In this document: positions 23,772-35,883 of the stretch, one piece after another
Numbering within the stretch: the stretch's first letter is position 1
Layout of the letters: the number at the start of each line of letters is the position of its first letter
Assembly (NCBI GenBank): GCA_035079385.1
Contig: JAVHKY010000001.1
Location: forward strand, 7,131,501 to 7,195,500
DNA length: 64,000 bases
Direction: 5' to 3'
Source: Aspidiotus rigidus
Lineage: Eukaryota > Arthropoda > Insecta > Hemiptera > Diaspididae
Position numbers and translations under genes: made by a program
Notes under the pieces: model-generated
The model's database searches: none
What the model was told of the DNA's origin: nothing
What the model saw: the letters and a program-made list of their open reading frames with translations, nothing else

Positions 23772-25849
23772 TTAAGGTTGACCAAACGAGGGTTCAGAAC
23801 GTGAGTCATAGACAAGTTCAATCAAACCATCTTCCGGAATGTGCGTGTTTAGCACAGTAATATCATCAGTATTGAGATGACGAATAATTTCTATGTGCTC
23901 GAGGGCAATCCGTTTGAAGTATGAATTCTCCTTGTAGAGGAGACTTGCGGATCCCTCACGGAAGCTATGGCCGTTGTTGATCAAGTGATCGGCAAATGCT
24001 GATTCTCCTAAACGTCCCTTTTTCCAGGCCTTCGGGTGCTCAGCTACTCTAACTTTCATTTGGCGGCCGGTTTCACCAATATAAAAACCTCTACAATCCT
24101 TGCACTCCAATTTATAAACACCACTTCTTTTATCCGCAGGTATACGGTCCTTTAACTTAACGAACAACCCTTCGGCGGTAGTGGGGTTGTAATAGGCCGG
24201 TCTGAAACCGGACGGGCGAAGGGCCCGACCTAATTCGGTAGAGAACCTCCCTAGAGTAAGGAGACTGATCCATCGCAATCTCCGATCACGGATCATATCT
24301 CGGCAGAGGGAGGCGGTGGAATCAAGGCTTTTCCTCGTAATTTTCTTCCGAACCATCGCCTCATTATCAACATTGACACCATTTACTCTAGCCAGGTGTT
24401 TTATAGTCGCCAACTCTTTTTTGAAAGCAACCTAACTCAAAGGAAAGCGAGTCAATCTGTGGACTAAACTGTTAAGGGCAGCTAACTTATGAGCAACAGG
24501 ACAGAATGACGCTCCGTGGACTAAAATGTCAGTCGTAGTATCTTTTCTGTATATTCCAAACTCATGGATCCCATCTCTAACTGAGACCGACAAATCCAAA
24601 AAGTTAATTGTAGAGCCACCAACTTCCAAGGTAAATTTTATGGAAGGGTATAATGAGTTGAGATACCTCAGAAACTCACCAAGGAGATCTGGATGACCAG
24701 TCCACGCACAGAGAACGTCATCAACGACTTGAGTAACACCTGGCCCGAGGAGAAGAGGTCAAACATAAATACTTCGGAGATGAGGGAGCCCAAAAATAAT
24801 CCAATAGGGATCCCTATCTCATCAGAGAATTCGAAAAATTTCCCTTCGAATTTACAAAAATTCCAGGACCAACTGATATTTAAAAGATTGAGAAATTCTT
24901 GGGATTCATTATGAGGGATATTGGAGTTGACCAATAACTGGCCCATACGCTGCATGGTGGCAGCTTTAGAGATATTTGAGAACAGACCCACGACATCAAA
25001 CGAGCAAAGGGTCGCGCCCGGAGGCAGTTTTACATCATTGAGAGCATCAGCCAAAGACACCGAATTCAAAACCGAATGGGGAGACTCATATTAAATACGG
25101 TTTTTAAACCAGCGGTCCAGGAATTCAGCAAGGAGATAAGTGGAGGAGGAAACGAAAGAGACCACAGGCCGCATCGAGGTGTTCGTTTTGTATACTTTAG
25201 GCAACCTATAAAGAAGAGGAGGCGTAGGGTTAGGAACAAGGAGAGCTTTTTTCATAGTTGGGGTTCTAATAATAACCTCACAATTGAAGCGATGGATGGA
25301 AGAAGGGCCTTAGGGGCCCTAAGGCCCTTTTAGAAGAAAATGATTTAATCGAAAAAAATTGATTCTACTGTCTATAAAGAATATGTCTATGAAGTAAAAG
25401 GCCCTTCTTCCATCCATCACTTCAATTATTAATGACACTCCTGACTTCTTTGACATAGCTGAAATTTTTGTTCTTTTAGCCCCACATTGTTGGAGCACTT
25501 CATGAACCTTGGCAACGTATGAAGATTTTTCCATCACCACGACGGCATTACCCTTGTCTGCTTTAGTGACAACCACATCTCCCTCCTCAATCTTTTTCTG
25601 TAAACCTTTGATCACTCCTCCCGTGCCGTTATTCATCCGGGGAAGGGGGGTATTGCGGACTAATTCAGCACACATTTTTTGGGTATTAACCCCAGGACCA
25701 ATTTTCACGGCGAGGTCAGCGACCACATTAGCCAACGTTTCGTCATTCTTGGGGGGAGGTAAACTAAACTTCAACCCATTCTCCAGGAGGGCTGTTTCCT
25801 CACTATTAAACAATACCTGACTGTTGTTTATGAGGCGGGGTTGGAGCAC
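23772..25849 (-). pseudogene. Penelope-like element, family 2, minus strand (RT plus GIY-YIG endonuclease)
   Basis: Nearly complete PLE protein readable in pieces from 25849 to 23772. VTKADKGNAVVVMEKSSYVA lies near 25570. LLYRLPKVYK followed by RPVVSFVS lies at about 25200-25130. ATLCSFDVVGLFSNISKAA (motif A) lies near 25010. The motif C region reads VVDDVLCAWTG near 24710, reached only after a frameshift/deletion that removes the expected RY. EVGGSTINFLDLSVSVRDG lies near 24625. The GIY-YIG endonuclease RSGVYKLECKDCRGFYIGET follows near 24120-24060 in a 213-residue open frame (24413-23772), which is intact. An inserted palindrome sits at 25279-25427. PLE proteins reverse-transcribe and integrate the element RNA. 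At least three breaks make this copy nonfunctional. Confidence 0.88.
25279..25427. repeat. 149-bp palindromic insertion inside the Penelope relic
   Basis: Arms of about 31 bases (AATTGAAGYGATGGATGGAA... at 25279 and its reverse complement ending at 25427) flank an ~85-base AT-rich loop. A second small palindrome, AAGGGCCTTAGGGGCCCTAA, sits at the left arm's inner edge. It interrupts the PLE protein between the VSLIIE and LLYRLPK segments. It could be a very small foldback element or a local inverted duplication. Confidence 0.6.
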
Positions 25850-26159
25850 TTGAACTGAAACGAAGTCACTTTCGTTCAGTTTGGAGTCTTTACTTGAAAA
25901 AAATTTCTATCAGAGGTTTCGTTCCCAAAATAAGGCGCCATAACTGAGATATGTTGGAGAATATATAAATAAGTGCGTTGGTAGACCAAGAAGTAATACG
26001 TGTGCAGAAATTCTCAGAGGGGTAAGTACTTAAGGGGGATATTTTTGCTTCAGCTTCCATTCGGGTGATTGTTGTAGTCTTAATGGCTACTAGAATATGG
26101 CGAAAGGCTCGGTTTTGGATTACGTCGAACCACACAAGAAGGCAAAATTATGGTTATTC

Positions 26160-26640
26160 AAAGTCGTTGGTAGAAGAAAGGGTATAGAATTTTTCGATGA
26201 GATCGAAACGATTCAAAAGTGTAACGTTCTCATCAATGGAATGACGAACAAGTTGAATGTGTTCGGGGGCTAACCGTCGACGAAAGGAATGCTCACAATG
26301 GAGCAAGACGGCATGTTGGAGGTCAAATTTATGGCCGGAATCCGAAAGCTGATCTGCAAAATTAGGAGGGGTGTGATATTGACTTTACCAATATGCTCTT
26401 GAACTCAGTACAAAGCTGCCGGCTCTTCTCCCTCACATAGACAGCCGAACAGTCGGAACACTGTAACCTGTAGAGACTCCCCGTCTCTCAAAAATAAAGA
26501 CGGGATCCAATGTTGGGATTATAAAAAGCGGGACGAAGATTGAGACTTCGATCTTCCTCTCTTCATTTTTAAGAGGTACTCTTAAAGGTAGATTCAAAAG
26601 TTCTTTTGTAAAACGAGTGAGGATTTTTGAAATGCGGTGA
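26160..26640 (-). pseudogene. Penelope-like element GIY-YIG fragment, family 3
   Basis: On the minus strand the fragment reads PAFYNPNIGSRLYF followed by GSLYRLQCSDCSAVYVRE. This is the PAYYNP linker and GIY-YIG domain of a PLE, followed by a frame-shifted DQLSDSGHKFDLQHAVLLHC segment. The wording differs clearly from family 2 beside it and from the 41-48 kb family, so it is a third lineage. Several stops and frameshifts are present, and the RT is missing. Confidence 0.65.
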
Positions 26641-29405
26641 CTGGTAGAGGCAAGTTGCGGATGAGGTGAGTATATGACGAGGTCATCTCAGCGAAAGATA
26701 AAATGGGATTCACTTCTGTTATTATTATGAGAATACTCCGTCTTTTTGAGAATTTTTTTGCGTTCTTTTAGTTCGTTCTTCGGTTCAACATTTAGGCAGC
26801 GAAACGAAGCCATGACCCATTTCCATGGCCCTTTTTTGGCAATACAACCCGTTCACTTTTCCACGAGTTGTGCTCGTGATTTCTGAACGGAGGTCCAATT
26901 TTGAAATCCCGTGAGATTGAGGGGCATTGACTGAAAATTATACTCATTGAAGGAAAAAAGAAAGTGTAAGAAATCGAAATCTTATAAACCATGTTGGCTA
27001 AGAAAATCAAAATATGGACAACTAAAAATGCTCTGGAATCTTCAATGTTCATCGGCGGATTTTTTCCCGGAATGAGAAATTTTGTTTTTATCGTACACAA
27101 GCTGCAATAAGATCTTCTTATGTGTTGAGAATTTAGAGTGCATTTGTGCACGTGCAAGAGAGAAAAAATAAACTTGTTCGATCTACCCTCTTCTAGGATT
27201 CCTTTTCCGCTTTAAATGCGTGCAACTGTAAGCAATCAGAAAAACCTTCAGGATTAACAAGATTTAAATCCGCGATTACGCATTTAATGTGATTAACGAA
27301 TAATTGAAACAATACTTATACGATCACTTCCGATATTTTTTTATGTTTTATTTATAAGCTCGTACAAGTGCGAGGCCTCTTCTATCTCTATAGTTGCAAA
27401 CTACGAAGTGCGGAATCGATTTCTACGTCATATCATTGCATGTTGTGTAAAGCACAGGAACATAATATTGACTATGATGTGTACCTACTTTAGATATATA
27501 TCTTATAGAATCGAATGGACTGCATTCTTTGCCTAATTATGCGATTGATTCGTGAACTTCAATGCTGAAGCCATTAATACTACTGCTTAAATTTTTAGAA
27601 AACTTTCGGAGTTATTCACGCGGGCAGTGTAATGTCTAGCATTCAAGTAATCGAAGGTTAGAGAGATTTCAGTACGCAAACAAAGGTCTGAATGGAATTT
27701 ATAACGACGAATTTTGTTGTAAGAACCCCAAAAAAGCTTTCATTTCTTTCTTATAGTCATCGTTACCACGATTACTTCGAAGCAAAATTTGGTAATTACT
27801 GGTTGACTGTACGACCACCTCGATTATGTGGATGGGCGTCATCTTTTCTCGATCTTTGTAGTCTCATTAAAGAAACGAATTAACGGAGAATCACTTTACA
27901 ATGTTGAAAGATTGTATGATCCTCGACATGTAATTTAAGGGCGTTAATGATACAACAGATGTTCGATACCTGTGTATTCTGAACAATAGGTATTCATCTC
28001 TTTCTCATCGGTTAAGTAATAAAATTTAATTTCTTCGTTCGCGGTAGGATACAGCGAATACAGTCATTATGTTTTGATGGACCATCGCACTCGAGGAATT
28101 TCGGAAACTTCGCAGTAGATACCTAAAAACCGTCTTATCATATTCTTTGTTTATTCGCTTTTATTTTCATGCACGTGAAGATGGAAAGAAGTAGAGCAAT
28201 TCAGTATAAATGGAGAACATGTATCCGACGGTCGTGAATTTTTCAACTACGTTGACTGAGAAACACGTGAGAATGTTTTATGGCATCAGTGCAATCTACG
28301 GTGATTGAAACACGTTTTTTTTTTTCCTTCTTTTTCTTGTTTCTCTCTATTTCAATTTCTCTTCCTCCCGAACAGTACGTTGTGTTGCTATCTTGTACCT
28401 TACTTCTGCATCGAGAATTGATAAGATTCTTAGAGTGGTAAAGTTTCTCGAACGATATCAACTGAGGGAAGTAGATAGCATGCTTTATGATACGGATATT
28501 CTTTCCCGAATTAAGCGTGAATTTATTGATTAGAGCTGTTGATTGAAACACAAACATTATCAGCGACATCTGTCTTAATCCGCAATGTCCTGCTAGTTAA
28601 CTTTCGGTGACTGGTGTTCCCAGTTGGAGGTTTCTTTCCTGTTGCAGCTCTCACCTTATATTCAGTGAAGGATGTACAACTTTTGCCGCTCTGTCGTGCC
28701 GGTATTTGCAATTTGTTGATATTAGTTTCTCTTTCGAGCTAATTGAATGCAGGCCTGCCAACGGGTCACTATTTGTCACTATTAACCCAAATAGTCACTA
28801 CATATTTCTATGAAATGAAGAACAAAAGGGGAAGAAGAAAACGATAATATTACCGCGTTTCCTCGTAAGCTCAAGCGAATTCTCCTTTCCTCAAGAGTAA
28901 TTTTTTCCAAGTTCAAAAAGTCATGACATTTTCTTCCAAATGAATTTGAGTTTTGCTACTTGCCAAAAAAAATATAATTTTTCTTCCCCTCTTACCAAAT
29001 ATAAGAAGTAGAATGCGCTCGAGCTCACAAAGAAACGCGGGAACAAATTCATCCTTACGCTTCTCAGAAAGTTTGAGCCCGCGGTGGCCCGCTCTTAATA
29101 ACGAACCGTCTTTTTGCCTGGTGGTTTCAACTTACTCCCCATTCTACAAAGCTATTTCTGCGTCCTCTTCAAACTCCTTTCTCTGAGATTTAAGAGGAAG
29201 AAGACGAACAGAGCCACCTCTTATTCAGCGGATCAATAATAATGCGTTGGCAAGAGAAGAAAGGTACATCCATACTTCAACATTCTTCTCGGAAGGGAAA
29301 ACTGCTAGGAATTCATTTGATTATTGTAATCGTTTTGCAACTACGTCAAGTCTTGGGTTCAGATGACTGATTCTGAGCCCGTATAGTATATCCCTTTTAT
29401 CGACT
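26641..29405. other. Intron stretch, no gene seen
   Basis: AT-rich, with low-complexity pyrimidine/purine tracts near 28317-28370. No recognised gene or element. Confidence 0.45.
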
Positions 29406-29410
29406 CTTAT

Positions 29411-29523
29411 AGGCTGAAAGAGAGTCGATACAAGAGCAAATTGATAAGTTGAAACAACAAGGTGTCATTCGTAACTCAACTTATCTAACGCGAATCCAAT
29501 TCGTTTGTGAAGAAGAACACTAA
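29411..29523 (+). pseudogene. Possible LTR-retrotransposon RT scrap
   Basis: One frame reads SIQEQIDKLKQQGVIRNSTY, like the 'I..QI..LL..GII..S.SPY' stretch just before RT motif 1 of Ty3/Gypsy or BEL elements. It ends in stops within about 110 bases and nothing else of an element is seen around it, so the call is weak. Confidence 0.35.
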
Positions 29524-29795
29524 TGATCATCATCTAATCTTATACAATATAGGTGGCCCTTTTGTATCACAATACAATTTCAAAAATGATCAGGATAAAC
29601 ACGATGCTGCTGTGCTTCTTTCTGTTTGAGGTTCATTATAATTGGTTTGTATGTGTGATTTCGAAACACTTGATGAGCTCGAAATCAGATTGTACTCTTT
29701 TTTTATGGTTTACCTCAATTTTCATGACGTGGTAATGATCTCCAATATCCGGAGCTGTTTTTTTTTTTTTTCGACATGTTTCATGTCTTTGCTCT

Positions 29796-30004
29796 GACCC
29801 CTACCTTGATTTCGAAATTTGCGTGCGTCCGCCCCTGCGTTCGTGCGAATGACCTTGGAACTGATGAAAATTTCGAAATCCTGATTCCTACTTTGATTAC
29901 GAAATTTGAATGCGTGCGTCCGTGCAAATGACTTTGGGACTTGTACAAATTTCGAAATCCCGAACCCTACTCTGATTTTGAAATATGCGTGCGTGCGTTC
30001 GTCG
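29796..30004. repeat. Tandem repeat, ~80-bp unit, about 2.6 copies
   Basis: Three successive diverged units start at 29796, 29880 and 29959. Each holds CCTAC.TTGATT.CGAAATTTG, a GCGTGCGT-rich stretch, then GAATGACCTTGG and AAATTTCGAAATCC. Confidence 0.7.
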
Positions 30005-30039
30005 CATTTATAGCCTGCATTATACTAGCCTTCATTGCC

Positions 30040-30190
30040 CCCCAAAAGCTACCAATATTCTAAACAAGACTTATACTAGAAGAAGGAGGGGGTGAACGAG
30101 CGGAGCAAGTGAGCCCCCATAAGCGACAAGCATCAAATATTCAATTCTAAACCAGACTTATACGTACTAGATAAAGAAGGGATGATCTTT
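30040..30190. repeat. Dispersed GAGCGGAGCAAGTGAGCCCC repeat
   Basis: Contains AGACTTATACTAGA, GGGGGTGAACGAGCGGAGCA and GTGAGCCCCC. It is the reverse orientation of the unit arrayed at 55245-55690 and of single copies near 59230-59300 and 63365-63415. Confidence 0.55.
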
Positions 30191-31190
30191 ATTTATTTGG
30201 CTACGCCAGAACATTTTTCAGTAAGTCTTTTGGTTAGTTGATTATTAGCCAAGGAAGTGGGTCCATGTCACCCTTCCCGATCGAACTGATGATTGGTGCG
30301 CAGTTGAATGAGCTATCGAGTGCTCTGCTGTACCACATTTAGTCTTGCTTCTTTGCTGATCACATCCCTTGTACCTCCGTTATGTTCAACCTCTGTCCCC
30401 ATAATTATTCATTATAGGTCGACTATACTAGAAATTTACCGTCGTCCTGAAAATATCTTATCGAGCTGTGTCAGTCAGTCTGGAATTGGCTTTAGACCGT
30501 CATTGCGTTCGGCTACCTTCTTTTGCAAGGGCTACGTTTTCAAATACTAATATTGCTGATGTTTACGATAGGTATGATGGCATTAATTGAACCAATTTTA
30601 GTCATTTTTTGAAGTCATTATTCGGTCTTTTTTTTTCACCTCTCCAAGTCACTCCTTGGTCACGTTTTTTTTATTTTTGGTAGGCCCGTAAATGTTGTCA
30701 TGTTTCTGCTTTTCACATGACCGACACTTGACAAGAATCACAATATCTTTTTTTGATAGTTTCTTGTCCTTTGGTTTCCGGCTGCAAAAACTCATCAATC
30801 TGCTTCAACTATCAACCACGTTAGCATTGACCACCTGCGGGTTCCGCCATGTATCTCCAATTCCACTGATCAACGGGTCCCTCTTGATTTTTATTTCTGA
30901 CTTCAGTTCGATCCTTTCTTGTAGTCTAACCTTCATTATCTCTGTTGGTTTCTATTAATGATTGATATGGACTACGACTCAGATTTTCACTTCTATTTCG
31001 GTAGCGGAAGTGGGGGAAGATGACTTGGGCGTTGAGGCCACTTTCAAACTTTGGATACTCAAATTCATTTCGAAAGTCGAAATTCCTCAAACTCCTACTC
31101 CTAGCTCGGAAGTGAAATTTTTCAAATTAGATTTGCTGGTTCAAATTTTTCTAAATTTTCTCTTCCTCTTCTTACATACAGCTAAACTCG

Positions 31191-32568
31191 CAGAGTTTCT
31201 CAACCTTTCTTATATCGCGGCACATTTTTCCATGAGACGACATTCCTGCGGCACAGCATTTCCAGAACGTCAAATTGAAGCGAACATTTTTGTGCGTTTT
31301 GACATTTGCACGTCTCTACAGATTTCCTCCTCCTAATTTCAGAATTTGTGGCCTACAAGATGGCTATATGAGGCTTCACCCTTCTTTCTCTATACTACAG
31401 TTCCGGGAAACAAGAGATCTTCCACCGGGACTAAAAAAAAATTTTGCCATCTATGTACACAAAAGTGTCTGGATGTTTCCTGCTTTTACTGGAAACCCTC
31501 TGGGCTCTTCTAATTTCGAAATTTATCAGGGAACATGCAACAAAATCTGTATTTTTGGCCAAGTCGCAGAAATTTCTTGATCTTTATGACAGTGGACTCG
31601 AGTTTAAGTAATTATAACTGGAACTGACGGCATTCAAAAATTGGAACACATCGGTCCGATAGTGCTTATGATTACTTTTTGGAGTAATTCCATTAATAAA
31701 TAATTCAAATTTAAAGACAATTCAAAATATCAAAGAAATTATTTAAAAAACGATTAAAAAAAATTTTTAACAATAAATTAATATGAAAAAAATTAATAAT
31801 CAATATTTTGATCATAATAAAAGTTGAAATTAATTATTAAGAGAATTATAAATTTAATTTATATCAATTAAATTGAATACAAAAATATACAAATGATTTT
31901 ATTTATGTTTTATTTTTTAATAAAAAATTTTATTTAATTATATTTAAATTGAATTTTTTTAATGAATTTTTTTTATTCTATAATTTATTGTTCATAAATT
32001 ATTTCAAAATAGAATAAAATCAGAGAAAATGATATATCGTTGGGGTACTCCATTTAAATTAAGATGTAATTCATTCATGAACATTACCATCAATAAATAT
32101 TAGAATGGTTTGTATCCCTAATCAATTAAATAGAATTACAGATTGAATTATATAAATTATTTTAATATAATTCTATTAATTCAACATCGAGGTAACAAAT
32201 TAAAAATATTTTATTTAATCATCCTGTTATCCTTAATGATGTAATTATTAATTCAATTATTTAAATTTATTTTCTTATTTAAATTAATAAATTAAATTTC
32301 AAAAATTTACTTTGCACTAAGAATTGAAATTATTTTCATTTTATAAAATTTTTAAATTCGAAATTAAATATTATAATTGTTTATATATTAATAAAATATT
32401 TTTAATTTATTTAGTTAAATAATGTCATTAATTTGTCAAAAATTATAAAAACAAAATGGCAATTCTTTTTTTAGTTCATGTTAATTTATGTTTTTGATAA
32501 AACTTTTGCGGCACACCTGAGGCGGGCTTGCGAGTGATGTACCGCGGCACACCGGTTGAGAAACACTG
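31191..32568. mobile_element. Nonautonomous hAT-like element, copy 2 (both TIRs present)
   Basis: Reverse-complement copy of 15776-17166, 1378 bases. The left end is CAGAGTTTCTCAACC and the right end is the complement of CAGTGTTTCTCAACCGGTGT; both are hAT-like. GTGCCGC subterminal repeats are present and the AT-rich core has no transposase. AGCTAAAG follows the right end (32569-32576). AGCTAAAC lies at 31180-31187, three bases outside the left end. This may be a 7-of-8 target duplication, which would suit hAT, but the gap leaves doubt. Confidence 0.82.
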
Positions 32569-32639
32569 AGCTAAAGAATCAAAATTTATCAAAGTTCTTC
32601 TCCTCGTTTCAATGGCCCATAAGTCAAATTTTCCCAAGT

Positions 32640-34250
32640 TTCTGCGAACTAGGTGATATCCATCACATTGTCCACAAACAAAATTTGAACTGTTCCACTT
32701 CTTTCCCGTTCGTTTTCAGGCTTCTTTCCGTCTAATGAATTGTAGCCTTATATTCACGCATTTCATAGCGAATTTTCCCATTTTTCGCTTCGTATTTTTT
32801 TTTTGTACCTACTACTAGCAAATTTTGTGAACTAACTTTTGGCTCACCCTGTATATCATTAGATTTTGTTCGTCATATTTCAACCATACTTTATAGCAAC
32901 ACTAAGTTCTGTAATTCTTTCTTCTGGTATATGCTTTATCCAGAGTCTTTAAATCATTCTTGGAAACAATACCATTATAAATAAGGTGAGTACAAGTAGA
33001 TCTAACGGTGCGCATTTAATTTTAACCTCACGCACGTCTAATATTATAATCAACGTAAACTGAGTTCCATATGTTTTTCGAAAACGGTATAGATAATCAA
33101 GCCCTATTATACCGAGAAAGGGAATTTTCGATCTGGGTAAACCTGAAGTAAAATTATGCTTATTGTTATACCTTAACTACACTTGCAAACATTTTTCTGT
33201 CACAGAATATGCGCAAAATTGCCATCGCAAGTGCCACAGACGGGTACCTAACGATCGTGTTATTTTTCACTCATGCTATTTCGGTGCTTGAAATTCGTTA
33301 TTATTCCTGCGGTATGGGCAATGGAAGCTTGTGCGTTCCTGCAGAATAGTGAAGTAAGTGAGATGTACCATCTATTCATTCTTTTTTTAATGTGAATTAG
33401 AAATAAAATGCCAATGAATACTAGCCCTGCTGTCCCAAGATAGATTGGCGCATCAGCAAAACGAATCATCAACGTGAGTTAGGTTATGTTAAATTGCTTA
33501 GAGGAATTTGTCTACGCTAGATTACAAAAAGAGTCAGGTTTGCCGGAAGATGGAACTTGTTTCACTTTTTAGACTATTTCTGTAGATTGAGCGCACGTCT
33601 CTAAGGAGATGAAGTAGATCAAGGGCTTGAAGAAAAGGGTGTTCAAATATGACTTCATAAAATGTAGTTTAGTCCCGAATAACGAGCATAAATCTAGACT
33701 AGATGCTTTCCAGGAGGCAGCAGAGCTCTGCCATTGAAAAGTTTGCTAGTGACAACGATTCACTGGTCATTTTTGTTTCCCTTGATACTCGTTAGAACTC
33801 ATCAGTTCTTTGAATTCCTTTCCAATCCTTTAAAAAAAAAAAAAAAAAAAAAAGTTTCGACAGAACAAAGGAGAAGCTACAAACTACCGAGCTACGCAAA
33901 GCGAGGCACTACTCCCACAACTGGCGTAAGCACGAGTTAAATGAAAGCTTCTAAAGAACGAATGATTTCGGGAGATTTCAAATTAGGAATAATATTTTTC
34001 AATATGATTGTGGCGTACACTTCTTTAAACTGCACTCATAAACCATCTGAAATAAGAGCGTGCGTGTGCAGAAAATCGTTCCTGTGATGGAAGCTGTTTC
34101 TGTCGAATATGCACTCAATTGTTAGCAGTCTCACATAGCCACAGATCACTTTTTTATTCTACATACCGATAATTCTTCATTGCATCCATTCTCCCCTCCA
34201 GCTTGTTTTTTTTTTCACGGTGTATTAGGTTATTACTTCATTCTATCGAA
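32640..34250. other. Intron stretch, no firm gene
   Basis: Apart from the weak small ORF at 33260-33472, nothing recognisable was seen. An A22 homopolymer lies at 33832-33853. Confidence 0.4.
33260..33472 (-). CDS. Possible small membrane-protein ORF
   Basis: A 70-codon frame starting MMIRFADAPIYLGTAG, then a hydrophobic segment GLVFIGILFLIHI that would span a membrane once, then a basic stretch. The ATG is preceded by TTG. Inside the frame a sequence reading CACTATTCTGCAG resembles a splice acceptor, so the second half may be a separate exon. I recognise no family. It could be chance. Only the transmembrane-like segment supports it. Confidence 0.2.
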   Translation of the reverse strand: MMIRFADAPIYLGTAGLVFIGILFLIHIKKRMNRWYISLTSLFCRNAQASIAHTAGIITNFKHRNSMSEK

Positions 34251-34268
34251 TGCTTATATTGTGCGCAG

Positions 34269-34610
34269 ATTTTTTGGTTCAGTCAACCGACAACATTGGA
34301 TTTGCAAGTGAAAGATGGATCAAAAAGAATTGATAACAATGAACCGATAATTGTATCTAGGCCCGACCCACCTGGAGTAAAAGAACAGGCTGATTTAGGC
34401 AACAGACGAGGAAATTATCAGGCGAATGAAGCAGCGAAAATAGATATTGAGGAACTTGAAAAGGCACTAGAAGAACTTGAACAAAAAGGAAAAAAACTTG
34501 AAAAAGCAGTAGATAAAGAATGCAAGCGAATCGAAGATAAAATTAAACGGAAGAAACGTCAACAACGGAGACGACAAATTCTGTCACAGATGCTTAAATT
34601 AAGATTTTAA
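34269..34610 (+). CDS. Candidate terminal exon: charged coiled-coil protein
   Basis: Open frame ending at TAA 34608-34610. Its last ~100 residues have strong compositional order: KIDIEELEKALEELEQKGKK, then a long Lys/Glu heptad-like stretch, then EDKIKRKKRQQRRRQILSQM and LKLRF. This predicts a coiled coil with a basic tail. The frame is preceded by TATTGTGCGCAG (ending 34268), a plausible splice acceptor. It is followed within 60 bases by an AATAAA-type signal (about 34662). It lies on the plus strand inside the minus-strand AMPK gamma intron, so it could be a nested gene's last exon or a retrocopy. No family recognised, and no upstream exon identified. Confidence 0.4.
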   Translation: MFWFSQPTTLDLQVKDGSKRIDNNEPIIVSRPDPPGVKEQADLGNRRGNYQANEAAKIDIEELEKALEELEQKGKKLEKAVDKECKRIEDKIKRKKRQQRRRQILSQMLKLRF

Positions 34611-34679
34611 TTCTATTGATAAACTTATTATATCAAAATGTACTTCCAAAAAATTATTCTAAATAAACTCACTGTACTA

Positions 34680-35727
34680 TCATTAATTGATTACAATAAG
34701 TACCGATTTTATAATGGAAAAATATAAGAAATTTGAATTACTTCGTTCATAAATTTGGGTCTAAAGCGAAGTAGTTTTGATTGGGAAAAATGAATGAAAT
34801 TTACCCTCAAGAGGCAGTTTTGATTGAAAATTGATAAATTTCGACTTGGAAGCCGATTTTTCAAAACTCGTTAAGTCCATTTGAGCCAATTTTTCAGGAA
34901 AAATAAAAAATACCTCTATTCGTCACGGTGAGAGATAATAACAATTTAAGAATGGTTTTAGTAGGAGTAGATGGTCATACATGAGTACAAAAATTGACAT
35001 CTACGTGCATTGATTCATCAGCTTGTGAGGCTGCGCCAAAGATTACAAATTTTTGACTTAACGAGTTTTGGAAAACCAATTTGTCTTATTGATGTCCAAA
35101 GAATATTGAGAAAAGGTATTAAAACGCTGATCTGTTAATTTTCTGTTGTTTCAAGTTTATTAAACGCGCTCCTCCCCTCTCTACATCATGTCAAAGTAGT
35201 AAGACTGAAAATATGAATGCACGAATTTTAATACAAGAACAAGAAAATAAAAGCATAAACTTATAACGTATAGATAGTGGTGCCAAAAACTTATTTGACA
35301 TCTTTAAATAATGTAGTATTTTGATCAAAATGGACTTAACGAGTTTTGGAAAACCGGCTCTCACTTTTAAAATTGGTTAGTTTTGGTAAAAAATCGGGTA
35401 ATTTTGATTAATTTTCATCTGAAATAAGTAAATGTACTGAAAAACGCGTATTTCTTTTATTTTGTTTCAAACGCCGAATATTGCCGAATTTTTGAATCTT
35501 AGTGCCAAAAATCAGACGTTTTCTTGCCGAAAAATCCGGTCTCTGTATATTATAAATATACCTCGAACTCGTCGCGAGAGGGGTGGGTAAAATACCAAGG
35601 TAAAACACACGCGATTCTCATGACTGAAATTAGGTCAATTGTTATTAATGAAAAAAAAAAAAAAAAACACTATAACGGGAGATATGAAGAGACTTCATCT
35701 TGTGTAAGATTGAGATGTCTCCATTTG
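34680..35727. repeat. Region with three copies of an AACGAGTTTTGGAAAACC word
   Basis: ACTCGTTAAGTCCATTTGA occurs near 34868. The complementary ACTTAACGAGTTTTGGAAAA occurs near 35057 and 35334. The arrangement suggests a decayed inverted-repeat element. No coding sequence. An A17 run lies at 35651-35667. Confidence 0.4.
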
Positions 35728-35883
35728 TGACCGAGGATGAGAAAAGGGACCTTAATGGGTAAGAAATCTATTTTCCTACTTATGATGAATTTTTACATAA
35801 TTTTTTATGCTCTTTCACGTGGCGCAGTCAGGAAAAATTGATTCTCTTGCCCACTAACGTCCCTTTTATCATCCATTGGTCAC
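35728..35883. mobile_element. Small MITE-like inverted repeat (~155 bp)
   Basis: The left end GACCGAGGATGAGAAAAGGG with ACCTTAATGGGTAAG is an imperfect reverse complement of the right end CCACTAACGTCCCTTTTATC with ATCCATTGGTC. The interior is AT-rich and noncoding. Confidence 0.5.

Noticed and set aside
25076..25333. Plus-strand open frame of 85 codons inside the minus-strand Penelope relic
   Set aside because: The minus strand at the same place reads LLYRLPKVYK and RPVVSFVS, conserved PLE wording, so the plus frame is a shadow.
30300..30320. CTGATGA-like word near 30285 as a further hammerhead
   Set aside because: No GAAA box, stem II or stem I partner follows at the required spacing.
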